A stretch of 64,000 nucleotides of DNA from Bacillota bacterium (GTDB lineage: Bacteria; Bacillota; Clostridia; Christensenellales; SZUA-584): assembly GCA_023410595.1 (NCBI GenBank), contig JAEYPO010000002.1:1-64000 (forward strand), given 5' to 3'. Below are positions 1 to 7,847 of this stretch, in pieces (position 1 is the first letter of the stretch; each line of letters starts with the position of its first letter). The notes beneath the pieces are model-generated. The model was not told the origin of the DNA. It searched no databases and worked only from the letters and a program-made list of their open reading frames with translations. The position numbers and the translations under genes were made by a program.

Positions 1-33
1 CTCTACCAATGTAAAATGATTATATGACTGCAT
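1..33 (-). CDS. IS30-family transposase, N-terminal 11 residues only (partial)
   Basis: The minus strand from 33 reads MQSYNHFTLVE and then leaves the window. Members of the IS30 transposase family begin with a similar stretch (hydrophilic residues, then L-T/L-xER before the helix-turn-helix). The start is set by GGAGG five bases upstream. Only 11 codons are visible, so the assignment rests on this short match and on the element end beside it. Whether the copy is intact cannot be judged. Confidence 0.5.
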   Translation of the reverse strand, partial: MQSYNHFTLVE

Positions 34-122
34 AGTGACCTCCGTGTAAGTGGTGTGTGGTAACTTCATTTTACACCTTGGTTGCTATGTAGTCTCTTTT
101 GTTGCACTTGCAATTATATTCT
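1..122 (-). mobile_element. End of an IS30-family insertion sequence (cut by window edge)
   Basis: Read on the minus strand, this stretch has a terminal part containing AAGTGCAACA (about 95-104), which I recall from the ends of IS30-family elements. A leader with ribosome site GGAGG and the first codons of a transposase follow. An inner inverted repeat pairs ACCAA-GTAAAATGA (5-20) with TTCATTTTACACCTTGGT (66-83). The outer boundary near 122 is an estimate, since R1 repeats begin there. The rest of the element lies outside the window. Confidence 0.55.
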
Positions 123-600
123 AAGCACCTTCCCCCGTGGGGGAAGGCTTTATCGCCAGACACTTAATTGATGGCGTATTTATTCATGCTGGCAAGTGCG
201 CGCCACTTCCCCTAAGAGGGGAAGCATTTTTAGGCGCCCCTTCTACCCATCCCAACGAACTTTGTTCGTCAGTAACCACGGACGGGAACTGTCACCGCAG
301 GTGACTGAAGGGTGTCATAGCAGGAATCATATCTCAGGCTGATAATCCAGAGTTTAAATGAAGGATAAGATATCGGTCACCCTATCGGCGCTTCGCGCCA
401 CTTCCCCTAAGAGGGGAAGCATTTTTAGGCGCCCCTTCAAGGGGAGCTGTCACCGCAGGTGACTGAAGGGTGTTGATATGGGCTTCTTACCCTATCGGCG
501 CTACGCGCCACTTCCCCTGCCGGGGTGGGTAAAAGGGGCAATACCCTATCGGCGCTGCGCGCCACTTCCCCTGTAAGGGGAAGCTAAAGTAAAAACAACC
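122..600. repeat. Cluster of R1 palindromic intergenic repeats
   Basis: Several copies of a modular palindromic repeat: CCCTATCGGCGCTTCGCGCC, then a hairpin of CACTTCCCC and GGGGAAG, then AGGCGCCCCTTCAAGGGGAGC and CACCGCAGGTGACTGAAGGGTG. Copies lie near 205-325, 380-475, 495-540 and 550-590. No gene is supported here. Single copies recur near 890, 1007, 4690, 4820, 20305, 24140 and 39597. Confidence 0.8.
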
Positions 601-608
601 TAACCATT

Positions 609-810
609 ATGTCATTCCGAGCTTGCGAGGAATCCCATGGGGTGTGCGGCGCAGCTGGGCGCTGCTTTTGTCTGGCAAGATTGCAGTGGCGACAGATAAC
701 GTGGGCTGTAACGGGCGGACGCAGAGGTCCGCCCCTACGGCAGGAAAGCAGCTTTAACGCGTGTAGGGGCCTTCCACGCTGTCCCGAGAGGCCATCGAGC
801 AGAGAGGCAT
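609..810. repeat. R5 and R3 repeat copies
   Basis: At 611-640 lies an R5 unit (GTCATTCCGAGCTTGCGAGGAATCC split over that span). Next is GGGCGCTG-TTTTGTCTGGC (655-675), the first part of the element found before the genes at 1287, 2205 and 2830. An R3-like unit with ACGGGCGGACGCAGAGGTCC follows (708-735). An open frame crosses this stretch, but it is made of repeat sequence and has no ribosome site, so I do not call it a gene. Confidence 0.65.
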
Positions 811-824
811 ACTCTATCGTGTGC

Positions 825-1160
825 GCCACTTCCCCTGCCGGGGTCACCGGCGAACAAAGTTCGCCCGGGGGGGTGAAAGGGGCAATACCCTATCGGCGCT
901 TCGCGCCACTTCCCCTATAAGGGGAAGCATTTTTAGGCGCCCCTTCAAGGGGAGCTGTCACCGCAGGTGACTGAAGGGTGTTGGTACGGGTTTTTTTACC
1001 CTATCGGCGCTGCGCGCCACTTCCCCTGCCGGGGTCCCCGGCGAACAAAGTTCGTTGGGGTGGGTAAAAGGGGAAGCTTAGCGGGCGTTCGAAGTATGCC
1101 CCTGCGACGGATGAAGAAACGTCAATAATTGTAGGGAACGACCCCTGCCGTGTGCCCCGA
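825..1160. repeat. R1 and R3 repeat copies
   Basis: Two more R1 units (about 890-985 and 1003-1076) lie here, with inserted GGCGAACAAAGTTCG palindromes at about 850 and 1042. An R3-like fragment (GCGGGCGTTCGAAGTATGCCCC) follows at 1080-1103. Nothing coding is visible. Confidence 0.7.
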
Positions 1161-1183
1161 AGGGGTATGTCGTTCCGCCTGTG

Positions 1184-1262
1184 GCCGGGCGCTGTTTTTG
1201 TCTGGAGAGAAGTAAAAATTATGGGATATAAAGGGGGATTATGGTATAATTACTTTCATCTG
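1184..1262 (+). promoter_or_regulatory. Conserved upstream element, copy 1
   Basis: GGGCGCTGTTTTTGTCTGG is followed by AGTAAAAATTATGGGATATA, AGGGGGATTATGG and TATAAT. The same order recurs at 2096-2190 and 2707-2790, each time just before a small membrane-protein gene. The TATAAT at the end makes a promoter the simplest reading, though no clear -35 box stands at the right distance. It could instead be a mobile repeat that happens to carry a promoter. Confidence 0.5.
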
Positions 1263-1286
1263 TAACCTGCGTCATAGGAGGAAACC

Positions 1287-2045
1287 ATGAAGAAACTGAT
1301 GTCTTTAGCACTTATATCGCTTTGCCTTTTCTCAGCAGTGCCAGTAGCGCTTGCAGCGGGTTTGACCTACGAACTACCCGACCTTGACATGACGATTGAC
1401 GCGACTCAAGGATGGGTAGTGTTTACCAGGGATGTGAAAGAAGACGACCCGAATATCGAGCTTATGGGTATGAACAGCAAAGAACTTGCAGACCGTTTTA
1501 AGAACGATAAAATCTACTTGTATATGATTGACAAAGACGCTGCTGCCCAAATTATTATGACTATGACGGAAGATGAAATAAGTAAAGATATCTTTGACAT
1601 GAGCAGCGTATCTGAATCGGAGATACGGTCGGAGATGGAATCCTTAATTGAAACACAGGAAATGAACGATGAAATCAAATACTTAGATTATTCAATCTAT
1701 AAACATAAACAAGCTACATTTATGGTATTAAGTTTAACTCAGCAGATAAACGGTATAACGGCCTATGGAAAGCAGTATATTACATTAATAAACGGCAAGG
1801 ACATACAAATTGTGCTGTTTTCATACGGCAGCGAAATATCCGACAGCCTTGCGCAAACGGTTCAGGATACTGTGGACAGCATAACCTTTTTGCATGTCAG
1901 GCAAAAGCCTACTCGTATCTCCGCGTTTTTCACGATAGCGATGAACATAGCGGCTGTTTTTGGTATCGTCTGGTTAATAGCGTTTCTCATAAACAGAAGG
2001 AAGAAACCGAAACTTTACCGGCCGCTTCCGGGCAGATATTTATAG
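1287..2045 (+). CDS. Secreted, C-terminally membrane-anchored protein of unknown function
   Basis: A 252-residue protein I do not recognise. Residues 1-23 form a signal peptide (MKK start, hydrophobic core, ALA cleavage motif). A polar, acidic extracellular domain of about 185 residues follows. Near residues 212-235 is a single membrane helix, then a basic tail (RRKKPKLYRP), so the protein should sit outside the cell with its C-terminus inside. The start follows AGGAGG with normal spacing. It is the first of three consecutive small membrane-associated genes sharing the same upstream element. Its composition is less AT-rich than that of the next two genes. No enzymatic motif is visible. Confidence 0.8.
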   Translation: MKKLMSLALISLCLFSAVPVALAAGLTYELPDLDMTIDATQGWVVFTRDVKEDDPNIELMGMNSKELADRFKNDKIYLYMIDKDAAAQIIMTMTEDEISKDIFDMSSVSESEIRSEMESLIETQEMNDEIKYLDYSIYKHKQATFMVLSLTQQINGITAYGKQYITLINGKDIQIVLFSYGSEISDSLAQTVQDTVDSITFLHVRQKPTRISAFFTIAMNIAAVFGIVWLIAFLINRRKKPKLYRPLPGRYL

Positions 2046-2095
2046 ACTGGGAATATGTATGGGTAACATGAAAAAGCAAAGGACAGCGTTCTAAT

Positions 2096-2190
2096 CGGGC
2101 GCTGTATTTGTCTGGCGGTAAGTAAAAATTATGGAATAAAGAGGGGGATTATGGTAGATATGGGAGAGGGGGAGTGATATAATAAAGATT
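2096..2190 (+). promoter_or_regulatory. Conserved upstream element, copy 2
   Basis: This repeats copy 1 (GGGCGCTGTATTTGTCTGGC, AGTAAAAATTATGG, AGGGGGATTATGG). It continues with GTAGATATGGGAGAGGGGGA and GTGATATAATAAA, an extension shared with copy 3. The gene start at 2205 follows about 15 bases after the AT-rich end. Confidence 0.5.
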
Positions 2191-2204
2191 GAGGATGGAG
2201 TAAA

Positions 2205-2684
2205 ATGATATATCTTTTTTTGTTTATAATGTCGCCAATATTTTTATTATGGCTTGCGATAATCCTCGGTGTATGTTTCGCGATAATTTACATATGTAAG
2301 AAAGCACTAAAAATTCAAAAAGACGAGATAAACAATTATAAAGGCTCACTTGTACCATTGACATTCTCTGTATGGGCCATAGATATAACAGCATGGCTTA
2401 CTTCTTTTATTATTCTGATTATTGTTACAAACAGAATACCTTTTTTTAATGATATGAATAGCGAGTGGAGTTTTATAAGACAAGGTGCGGGTCAGCAGAT
2501 AAATATCTTCATTATAATGTGGACTATTCTTTATGTTGCTTTTATACTGCCCAGTTACTTCTGCTTTAAGAAAAGGATCACAGACAGGCGGAAGAGAAAC
2601 AGAATGTTTCAGGGATTTGTTATATTCACTACAATAATCGAGTTCTTGCTCTATTTTGTTGTTGCCATTTTTTATACTTTATGA
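2205..2684 (+). CDS. Small integral membrane protein, unknown family
   Basis: A 159-residue protein with about four hydrophobic segments: residues 2-28, 46-72, 95-118 and 133-158. Basic loops lie between them (KKALKIQKDE; KKRITDRRKRNR). It has no signal peptide and no catalytic motif I can name. The ribosome site is a modest GAGGATGGAG about ten bases before the ATG. Codon use is strongly AT-rich compared with the genome background, as in the next two genes, which suggests a horizontally acquired patch. It belongs to the run of genes headed by the repeated upstream element. Confidence 0.75.
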   Translation: MIYLFLFIMSPIFLLWLAIILGVCFAIIYICKKALKIQKDEINNYKGSLVPLTFSVWAIDITAWLTSFIILIIVTNRIPFFNDMNSEWSFIRQGAGQQINIFIIMWTILYVAFILPSYFCFKKRITDRRKRNRMFQGFVIFTTIIEFLLYFVVAIFYTL

Positions 2685-2706
2685 AACTAAAAACCTTTAT
2701 TAACCT

Positions 2707-2790
2707 CTGCTTTTGTCTGGCGGGAAGTAAAAATTATGGGATATATAGGGGCATTATGGTAGAAATGGGAGAGGGAGAGTGATATAATAA
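2707..2790 (+). promoter_or_regulatory. Conserved upstream element, copy 3
   Basis: TTTTGTCTGGCGGGAAGTAA is followed by AAATTATGGGATATATAGGG, a GTAGAAATGGGAGAGGGAGA segment and GTGATATAATAAA. It matches copy 2 almost throughout. It lies about 40 bases before the start of the third membrane-protein gene. Confidence 0.5.
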
Positions 2791-2829
2791 AAAATATTAT
2801 ATATGAACTTCTTCGATGAGGTATTAGCA

Positions 2830-3246
2830 ATGGAAAAGCAAATACCTATAGCGGCGTTAGTAGCTGCAATCCTTGGATTGATCTTAATATTAATTATGTT
2901 AGTGATGGTTTTTGTTGCAAAAAAGAAAAAACCAAACAAGTCTTTGGAGGCAAGAATAAAAGCATTGGCATCATCATTAACAGAATCAGCAGAGTTGATA
3001 AATCAGGTTGAACTTGAAATAAGTGAGAAAGAAGAATTATTAGAGAAATTAAAAAAAGACACTGATACATATAATGCACTCCTTTCATTAAAGAAAGAAG
3101 AAATAGATGCTATAACAAAGGTTTTGAAGAGCGAATTGAAATCTCAAAGTAAGAAATCTTTCTGGCTAAATATATTAATTAATTTTCTTTTCTTTTTATT
3201 GGGGGCTGGTGCATCTTTTCTAATAACAATACTAACAAGGGAATAA
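2830..3246 (+). CDS. Membrane protein with two end helices and a coiled-coil middle
   Basis: A 138-residue protein: a membrane helix near residues 8-31, a KKKKP motif, a Lys/Glu-rich coiled coil of about 70 residues (EARIKALASSLTES through KVLKSELKSQSKK), and a second helix near residues 112-134. I chose the ATG at 2830 because GATGAGG lies eight bases before it. A possible upstream start at 2803 would add nine residues but has no ribosome site. The helix / coiled-coil / helix plan suggests a scaffold or tether. The family is not recognised. The gene is AT-rich like its neighbours. Confidence 0.75.
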   Translation: MEKQIPIAALVAAILGLILILIMLVMVFVAKKKKPNKSLEARIKALASSLTESAELINQVELEISEKEELLEKLKKDTDTYNALLSLKKEEIDAITKVLKSELKSQSKKSFWLNILINFLFFLLGAGASFLITILTRE

Positions 3247-3312
3247 AGCGATTCGTAAAAATATTTTCAATAAATTACGATTCATACATCTATAAATGAA
3301 AGAAGGAATATA

Positions 3313-4214
3313 ATGTCGATTGGAAACGGGCGTAAGCCATCAGTTTTTGTAAGTCAACGTGTTATGATCTAAGTCAAGTTAGGACAGATATAAAGCTTTT
3401 CATTGAAGGATTAGGCTATGAACCAATACTTTCAGAATATGATTCTTTCCCTATTGATCCAAATATAAATACTTTAGATAATTGCCTAAGGGTGGTTCAA
3501 GAAAGAGCAGATAACTTTGTTCTAATTGTTGGAGGTCGTTATGGAAGTCAGATTGATAGCGACAAGTCAATTACTAATATGGAGTACCTTCGAGCTAAAG
3601 CAAAAGGAATCCCTATCTATGTGTTTGTAAATAAGTCTATTCTAGATATTCTTAAGTTGTGGAAAAGTAATCCGGGTGGAGATTTTAGTTCGGTTGTCGA
3701 TTCTCATAAATTATTTGAGTTTGTTGAAACATTGCGAGGGATAGATAATGTATGGGTATACGGATATTATAAAGCTCAAGATATAATAGAAATACTAATA
3801 AACCAATTCTCCTATCTGCTCTTTGATTGTTTATCTTTGCGCCATAAAGTTCAAACATCAACATTAACAAATCGATTGCTTCAATTAAAAGGTGAAGCTT
3901 TTCGAATATTAATTGAAAAGCCTATTGCGTGGGAATATAGGCTCTTTGGGCAATTACTAAAAGATGGTTTTAACGAGTTGGTCGATACAAAAAGAGGATT
4001 TTAATAAATTAATTACATTAAGCTCGAAAATAGTCGATGGTATCATTTTTGGGTTAGAAGATTATTGTTTAAAAACAATAATAAACTAGAATCAGGGTTA
4101 AAAGAATATTCGAAAAAAGGTGGTTTAATAACTATTGATTTAACATATACTTTGCATTGCTCTGATTTCACTGAGGTATATAAAGAACTAGATCGATTAA
4201 AATCTCAATATTGA
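3313..4214 (+). pseudogene. DUF4062-domain protein, broken by frameshifts
   Basis: The reading begins at ATG 3313 (MSIGNGRKPSVFVSQ, after AGAAGGA) and hits a stop within 20 codons. Removing one frameshift near 3348 joins it to TCYDLSQVRTDIK and then a long open stretch with LIVGGRYGSQ, SITNMEYLRAKAKGIPIYVF and WVYGYYKAQDI. These match the DUF4062 N-terminal domain, a family often found in defence or nucleotide-signalling contexts. A second break near 3990 shifts to KLITLSSKIVDGIIFGLEDY, and a third piece ends at 4214. The frameshift near 3348 looks like loss of a single T. With at least two independent breaks it should be inactive unless these are assembly errors. Strongly AT-rich, so probably acquired. 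Confidence 0.75.
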
Positions 4215-4249
4215 TACTTTTTATAATTATGGGAATTATCCCCTGCTTG

Positions 4250-4330
4250 CCCCCTGCTCCATCCCTTTATTAGCACCACGGCGGCGATGACTATCGCCGC
4301 GAGTACGGCAAGGCGGCCTTTGCCGACTTT
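4250..4330 (-). pseudogene. Truncated duplicate of the neighbouring 54-aa membrane protein
   Basis: The minus strand reads RLAVLAAIVIAAVVLIKGW. This is nearly identical to the C-terminal helix of the intact small gene at 4462-4626 (RLAVLATIIIAAVVLIRGW). The 5' half is missing and is replaced by an R5 repeat half (GGAATCTT side, 4335-4365). It is best read as a duplicated copy cut by repeat sequence. It has no start codon or ribosome site of its own. Confidence 0.6.
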
Positions 4331-4461
4331 TTTAAGATTCCTCGCCGATGGCTCGGAATGACGAAAGGTGGGGAGAACTTGCAGCGGCTTGTGTCATTCT
4401 GTCTAATTCGTAGTGAGGAGCGTAAGCGACGAAGAAACTATATGGCGCACAATGTGCGCCC

Positions 4462-4626
4462 CTACTTATTCCTACCCGTCCATCCCCTTATCAGCACCAC
4501 GGCGGCGATGATTATGGTCGCGAGTACGGCGAGGCGGATAACCACGCTTAATACGAAGAACGCGACGACTATCGCCGCTATCGCCAGCACGACAAGAACG
4601 AACAACCTTATGGCATTACTTAACAT
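4462..4626 (-). CDS. 54-aa two-helix membrane protein
   Basis: On the minus strand an ATG at 4626 is preceded by AGAGGAG at seven bases. It opens a 54-codon frame beginning MLSNAIRLFVLVVLAIAAI and ending GWTGRNK. Two hydrophobic segments (residues about 6-27 and 29-46) separated by a short turn fill most of the length. A truncated copy lies directly downstream. The plus-strand frame over the same bases has no ribosome site and an implausible composition. The function is unknown. The size and hairpin topology resemble small membrane-stress or toxin-like peptides, but nothing in the sequence proves that. Confidence 0.65.
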   Translation of the reverse strand: MLSNAIRLFVLVVLAIAAIVVAFFVLSVVIRLAVLATIIIAAVVLIRGWTGRNK

Positions 4627-4679
4627 ATGTATTCTCCTCTTTAATTAGAATTGCGTTCAGATATATACCCTTTGCTGGC

Positions 4680-4862
4680 AACCCCGTATTCAATGCTTCC
4701 CCTTACAGGGGAAGTGGCGCGAAGCGACGATAGGGTAAAGTCGCCGGAACGTATAGCACACCATTCAGCCGCCATGCGGCGACAGCTCCCCTGTTAGGGG
4801 AGCCTTATACGACTAAGCTTCCCCTTACAGGGGAAGTGGCGCGAAGCGACGATAGGGTAAAG
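4680..4862. repeat. Two R1 repeat copies
   Basis: GCTTCCCCTTACAGGGGAAG with GTGGCGCGAAGCGACGATAG occurs twice (4686-4737 and 4817-4862), in the opposite orientation to the copies in the first kilobase. Between them is a CAGCCGCCATGCGGCGACAG palindrome and CTCCCCTGTTAGGGGAG. Confidence 0.75.
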
Positions 4863-4878
4863 TCACAGCTATAAAAGT

Positions 4879-5238
4879 TTATTTATTATCTCTGTAGTAT
4901 TCCAGCACCTTCATTGCGAAGCGGGCGGATACCGTCGCGGGGCCGCCGCCCATCTCTATGCCCACCTCTATCGCCTCTATTACCTGCTCTTCGGCCGCTC
5001 CTGTGCGCAGCGCCTCGCTTATATGCCACTCCATGCACGACTCGCAGTTAATGACTACGGATATGCCCACGGCGATGAGCTCTTTTCCCAGCTTCTTGAG
5101 TGCGCCTTCCGCGAACGTCACGTGCTCCATGCCAAGGAAAGCGTTGTATGTGTCGGAGCTTTCCGAGTAAAAGCGGTGCGCTTCCTTGCGGTCACGTATT
5201 ATCTTTTCTATCTTCTCCCTGTCCGCGTTATCGAGCAT
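4879..5238 (-). CDS. Carboxymuconolactone decarboxylase / AhpD-like protein
   Basis: 119 residues with the AhpD-fold signature near residue 64: NCESCMEWH, a CxxC pair followed by His, where AhpD relatives hold the redox-active disulfide and proton relay. The flanking helices (ELIAVGISVVI; EQVIEAIEVGIEMGGGPA) also fit the family, and the length is normal for a single-domain member. The start follows AAGGAGG. The family acts as alkylhydroperoxidase-type disulfide reductases or as decarboxylases; here a thiol/peroxide role is an inference. It lies about 100 bases downstream of the ABC exporter on the same strand, and an OsmC-type thiol peroxidase is divergent beyond that, so redox stress is a plausible theme. 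Confidence 0.85.
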   Translation of the reverse strand: MLDNADREKIEKIIRDRKEAHRFYSESSDTYNAFLGMEHVTFAEGALKKLGKELIAVGISVVINCESCMEWHISEALRTGAAEEQVIEAIEVGIEMGGGPATVSARFAMKVLEYYRDNK

Positions 5239-5338
5239 TTTAATACCTCCTTAAGGAACGATATATTCCAAGCGGTACGACATACGAGCCGCTTTTTGCA
5301 AGGCAAATGTAAAATGCCGTTTACCGCACAGCGCCCGC

Positions 5339-7078
5339 TTACGGCTGCCGGAACTGGCTGTTATAAAGCTTGGCGTACTCGCCGCCGGCAGATAAGAGCT
5401 GTTCGTGCGCGCCTTGCTCTATTATGCCTTCCTCGCCTATGACGACTATCTCGTGCGCGTTGCGTACAGTCGAGAGGCGGTGCGCTATTACAAGCGTAGT
5501 GCGGCCTTTAGAGAGCTCGTCGAACGAGGCCTGTATCTTTGCTTCCGTCACGCTGTCGAGAGAAGACGTCGCCTCGTCGAGTATAAGCACGGGCGGGTTT
5601 TTAAGAAATATCCTCGCTATGGATATGCGCTGCTTCTGGCCGCCCGAAAGCCTCACTCCGCGCTCGCCTACTTCGGTATCGTAGCCCGATTCCATCTCCA
5701 TTATCATGTCGTGTATCTCGGCCCGCTTTGCCGCTTCTATTATCTCTTCGTCCGCAGCGTCTATGCGGCCGTAGCGTATGTTCTCCTTTATGGTGCCCGC
5801 GAACAGGAACACGTCCTGAGACACGATGCCTATCATGCGGCGCAGTGAAGCGAGCTTAATGTTCTTTATGTCGTGGCCGTCGAGAGTGATGCGGCCGCTG
5901 TCCGCCTCGTAAAAGCGCGGTATCAGATGGCAAAGCGTCGTCTTGCCGCCGCCCGAGGGCCCCACCAATGCCAGCGTTTTGCCCGCCTCCACCGTGAGGT
6001 TCAAGTCTTTAAGCACGTTCGTCCTGTCGTTGTACGAAAAGCTCACGTTCTCAAACGCTATGTCTCCGCGCACGTCTTTAAGCTCTATTGCGCCGGGAGC
6101 GTCGACTATCTCCGGCTCTTCGTTCATGAGGTCGCAAAAGCGCCCGAAGCCCGCCGAGCCTATGGCGAACTGCTCGGAAAAAGCCGAAAGGCGGCGTATG
6201 GGCTGCAGAAAAACGCTGACGTAAAGCGTGAACGTTACAAGGCCTATATAGTCAAAGCCCTCCTGCATTATCAGGTAGCCGCCCACCGCTACTACCGCGA
6301 CGGAAAACAGGTTGGTAAAGAAGTCCATGCCGCTTGCAAACACGGCCATCGCCGAATAAAACTCGCCCTTAGAGCGCTTGAACCGCTCGTTGTTCTCGGC
6401 GAACTTCGCTATCTCGTAATCCTCGTTGGTAAACGCCTTGGCAACGCGCGCGCCCGATATGCTCATCTCGAGGCCGGCGTTTATACCCGCCGTGCGTTCC
6501 TTGACGCGGCGCGACGCGCTCATCATGCGCTTGCGCAGCAGCATAGTGAACAGCACGCCCACCGGCACGAGCACAATAAGCACGAGCGCCAGCACCCAGT
6601 TGACGCCCAGCATTACTATGAACGAACCTATTATGGTTATCAGCGATATGAACACGTCCTCGGGGCCGTGATGCGCCAGCTCCGTCACCTCAAACAGGTC
6701 GTTTGTAACGTGCGATATGAGCTTGCCCGTGCGGTGCGTGTCGTAAAAGCGGAAAGAGAGCTTCTGCAGATGCGTGAAAAGATCGCGCCGCATGTCCGCT
6801 TCAATGCGTATGCCCAAAGAGTGGCCCCAGTACGTGACGATATAATAGAACACGTTGCGCAGCACGTATGCGGCGACAAGAGCGCCCATGATAACGAAAA
6901 AAGCTTCATACGCCTTGTGGGGCAGCAGCTCCGTCATTGCGTAGCGCGAAACGAGCGGAAACGATAAATCTATGGCCGCTATCATAAACGCGCAGAACAT
7001 GTCGAGCGCGAAAAGCTTAATATGCGGCCGGTAATACGACATGAACAGGGCAAAGCCCCGTCTTTCCCTGTTTTCCAA
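5339..7078 (-). CDS. ABC exporter, fused permease and ATPase (MsbA/LmrA type)
   Basis: I place the start at a TTG (7078) behind AAGGTGAGG, giving 579 residues (MENRERRGFALFMSYY). A longer frame to 7162 exists but lacks a ribosome site. Residues 1-310 hold six membrane helices of the exporter domain. The ATPase domain has Walker A GPSGGGKTT (373-381), a Q-loop (VSQDVFLF), the signature LSGGQKQR (477-484), Walker B LILDEA (498-503) and the switch His in IAHRLSTV. The family forms dimers that export lipids, drugs or peptides. A single complete half-transporter implies a homodimer. The substrate is unknown. The AhpD-like gene follows it and the OsmC gene is divergent. Confidence 0.93.
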   Translation of the reverse strand: MENRERRGFALFMSYYRPHIKLFALDMFCAFMIAAIDLSFPLVSRYAMTELLPHKAYEAFFVIMGALVAAYVLRNVFYYIVTYWGHSLGIRIEADMRRDLFTHLQKLSFRFYDTHRTGKLISHVTNDLFEVTELAHHGPEDVFISLITIIGSFIVMLGVNWVLALVLIVLVPVGVLFTMLLRKRMMSASRRVKERTAGINAGLEMSISGARVAKAFTNEDYEIAKFAENNERFKRSKGEFYSAMAVFASGMDFFTNLFSVAVVAVGGYLIMQEGFDYIGLVTFTLYVSVFLQPIRRLSAFSEQFAIGSAGFGRFCDLMNEEPEIVDAPGAIELKDVRGDIAFENVSFSYNDRTNVLKDLNLTVEAGKTLALVGPSGGGKTTLCHLIPRFYEADSGRITLDGHDIKNIKLASLRRMIGIVSQDVFLFAGTIKENIRYGRIDAADEEIIEAAKRAEIHDMIMEMESGYDTEVGERGVRLSGGQKQRISIARIFLKNPPVLILDEATSSLDSVTEAKIQASFDELSKGRTTLVIAHRLSTVRNAHEIVVIGEEGIIEQGAHEQLLSAGGEYAKLYNSQFRQP

Positions 7079-7215
7079 TATATCCTCACCTTGTGACAAA
7101 TTTCTTGCAGCGCATATTATACACCAAAAAAGGGAGTGTTGTATATAGAAAAGCGCGAGCATGTGTATTAAACCGGCCTGTTCTTAAATATAACTTTATT
7201 TATTTTCTGAAGAGA

Positions 7216-7244
7216 TTGACAAAAAAATCACAATGTTTTATAAT
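7216..7244 (+). promoter_or_regulatory. Sigma-A promoter of the OsmC gene
   Basis: TTGACA (7216-7221), a spacer of exactly 17 bases and TATAAT (7239-7244), both consensus hexamers. The predicted transcript starts near 7251, leaving a leader of about 27 bases to the ATG at 7278. Confidence 0.85.
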
Positions 7245-7277
7245 GACAGGGAAATAATACAAATAAGGAGCATATAT

Positions 7278-7700
7278 ATGGGTAACATATTAAACGCGTC
7301 GGTGGAACTGATTGGCGACAGGATGAAATTCAAAGGCGTCGCGGGGAGTAACCCTGAGATAATAACGGACTACATACCGCCGCTGGGCGAAGGGGAAGGC
7401 TACATGCCGCTCGAGCTGTTTTTAGTGAGCCTTTCAACATGTCTCGGCGGCGCTGTGGCCGCGCTGATACGCAAAACGCGCAAGAGCCTTGAAGCGCTTT
7501 CGATAAGCGCCGAGGGCGTGCGGCGCGAAACGCATCCCACGAGCTTTGAGAAGATAACGCTGAGTATACGCGTCAAATCTCCCGACGCGACAAAGCAGGA
7601 CATAGAGAAGGTGCTTGAGATGGCTGAGCCTATATGCCCAGTGCTCGCGATGATAAAGGGCAACGTGGAGGTAACAACGGAAGTTGAGGTAAGCGCGTAG
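7278..7700 (+). CDS. OsmC family protein
   Basis: 140 residues from the ATG at 7278, which follows AAGGAG. A frame extending back to 7233 overlaps the promoter and is unlikely. The sequence shows the OsmC pattern: PLELFLVSLSTCLGG with the first redox cysteine, and EPICPVLAMI with the second, in the C-terminal helix-strand region. The family comprises thiol-dependent hydroperoxide reductases acting on organic peroxides in the cytosol as domain-swapped dimers. A consensus promoter lies upstream and a hairpin terminator downstream, so it is transcribed alone. With the AhpD-like gene across the divergent transporter it may form part of a local peroxide defence, which is inference. Confidence 0.88.
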   Translation: MGNILNASVELIGDRMKFKGVAGSNPEIITDYIPPLGEGEGYMPLELFLVSLSTCLGGAVAALIRKTRKSLEALSISAEGVRRETHPTSFEKITLSIRVKSPDATKQDIEKVLEMAEPICPVLAMIKGNVEVTTEVEVSA

Positions 7701-7747
7701 CGTAAGCTTGCGGGAGTTAATAATTAAATTTCTGAACAACTTAAAAG

Positions 7748-7777
7748 CACCTCCCCGAATTCTGTGGGAGGTGTTTT
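7748..7777 (+). terminator. Terminator after the OsmC gene
   Basis: CACCTCCC pairs with GGGAGGTG across a ten-base loop, followed by TTTT. Confidence 0.7.
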
Positions 7778-7847
7778 GCGAAAGGGCAAGACAATACAAG
7801 CTTATGGCGGCTGCAAAAGCTTACCTGTTAAAAACCCATAGCGGCTG

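Noticed and set aside
609..920. 103-codon frame in the repeat region
   Set aside because: Composed of R5 and R3 repeat sequence and lacks a ribosome site.
1039..1060. LexA boxes in CGAACAAAGTTCG palindromes of the R1 clusters (also near 255 and 850)
   Set aside because: The centre is three bases (GAAC-AAA-GTTC) rather than four, and the palindromes are part of the repeat, not next to a promoter.
4358..4648. 96-codon plus-strand frame over the small membrane gene
   Set aside because: The minus strand has a proper ribosome site and a hydrophobic two-helix product; the plus-strand frame has neither.
5873..6967. 364-codon frame antisense to the ABC exporter
   Set aside because: It mirrors the exporter codons, has no ribosome site and a Arg/His/Tyr-biased composition. 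The exporter on the other strand has all ATPase motifs.
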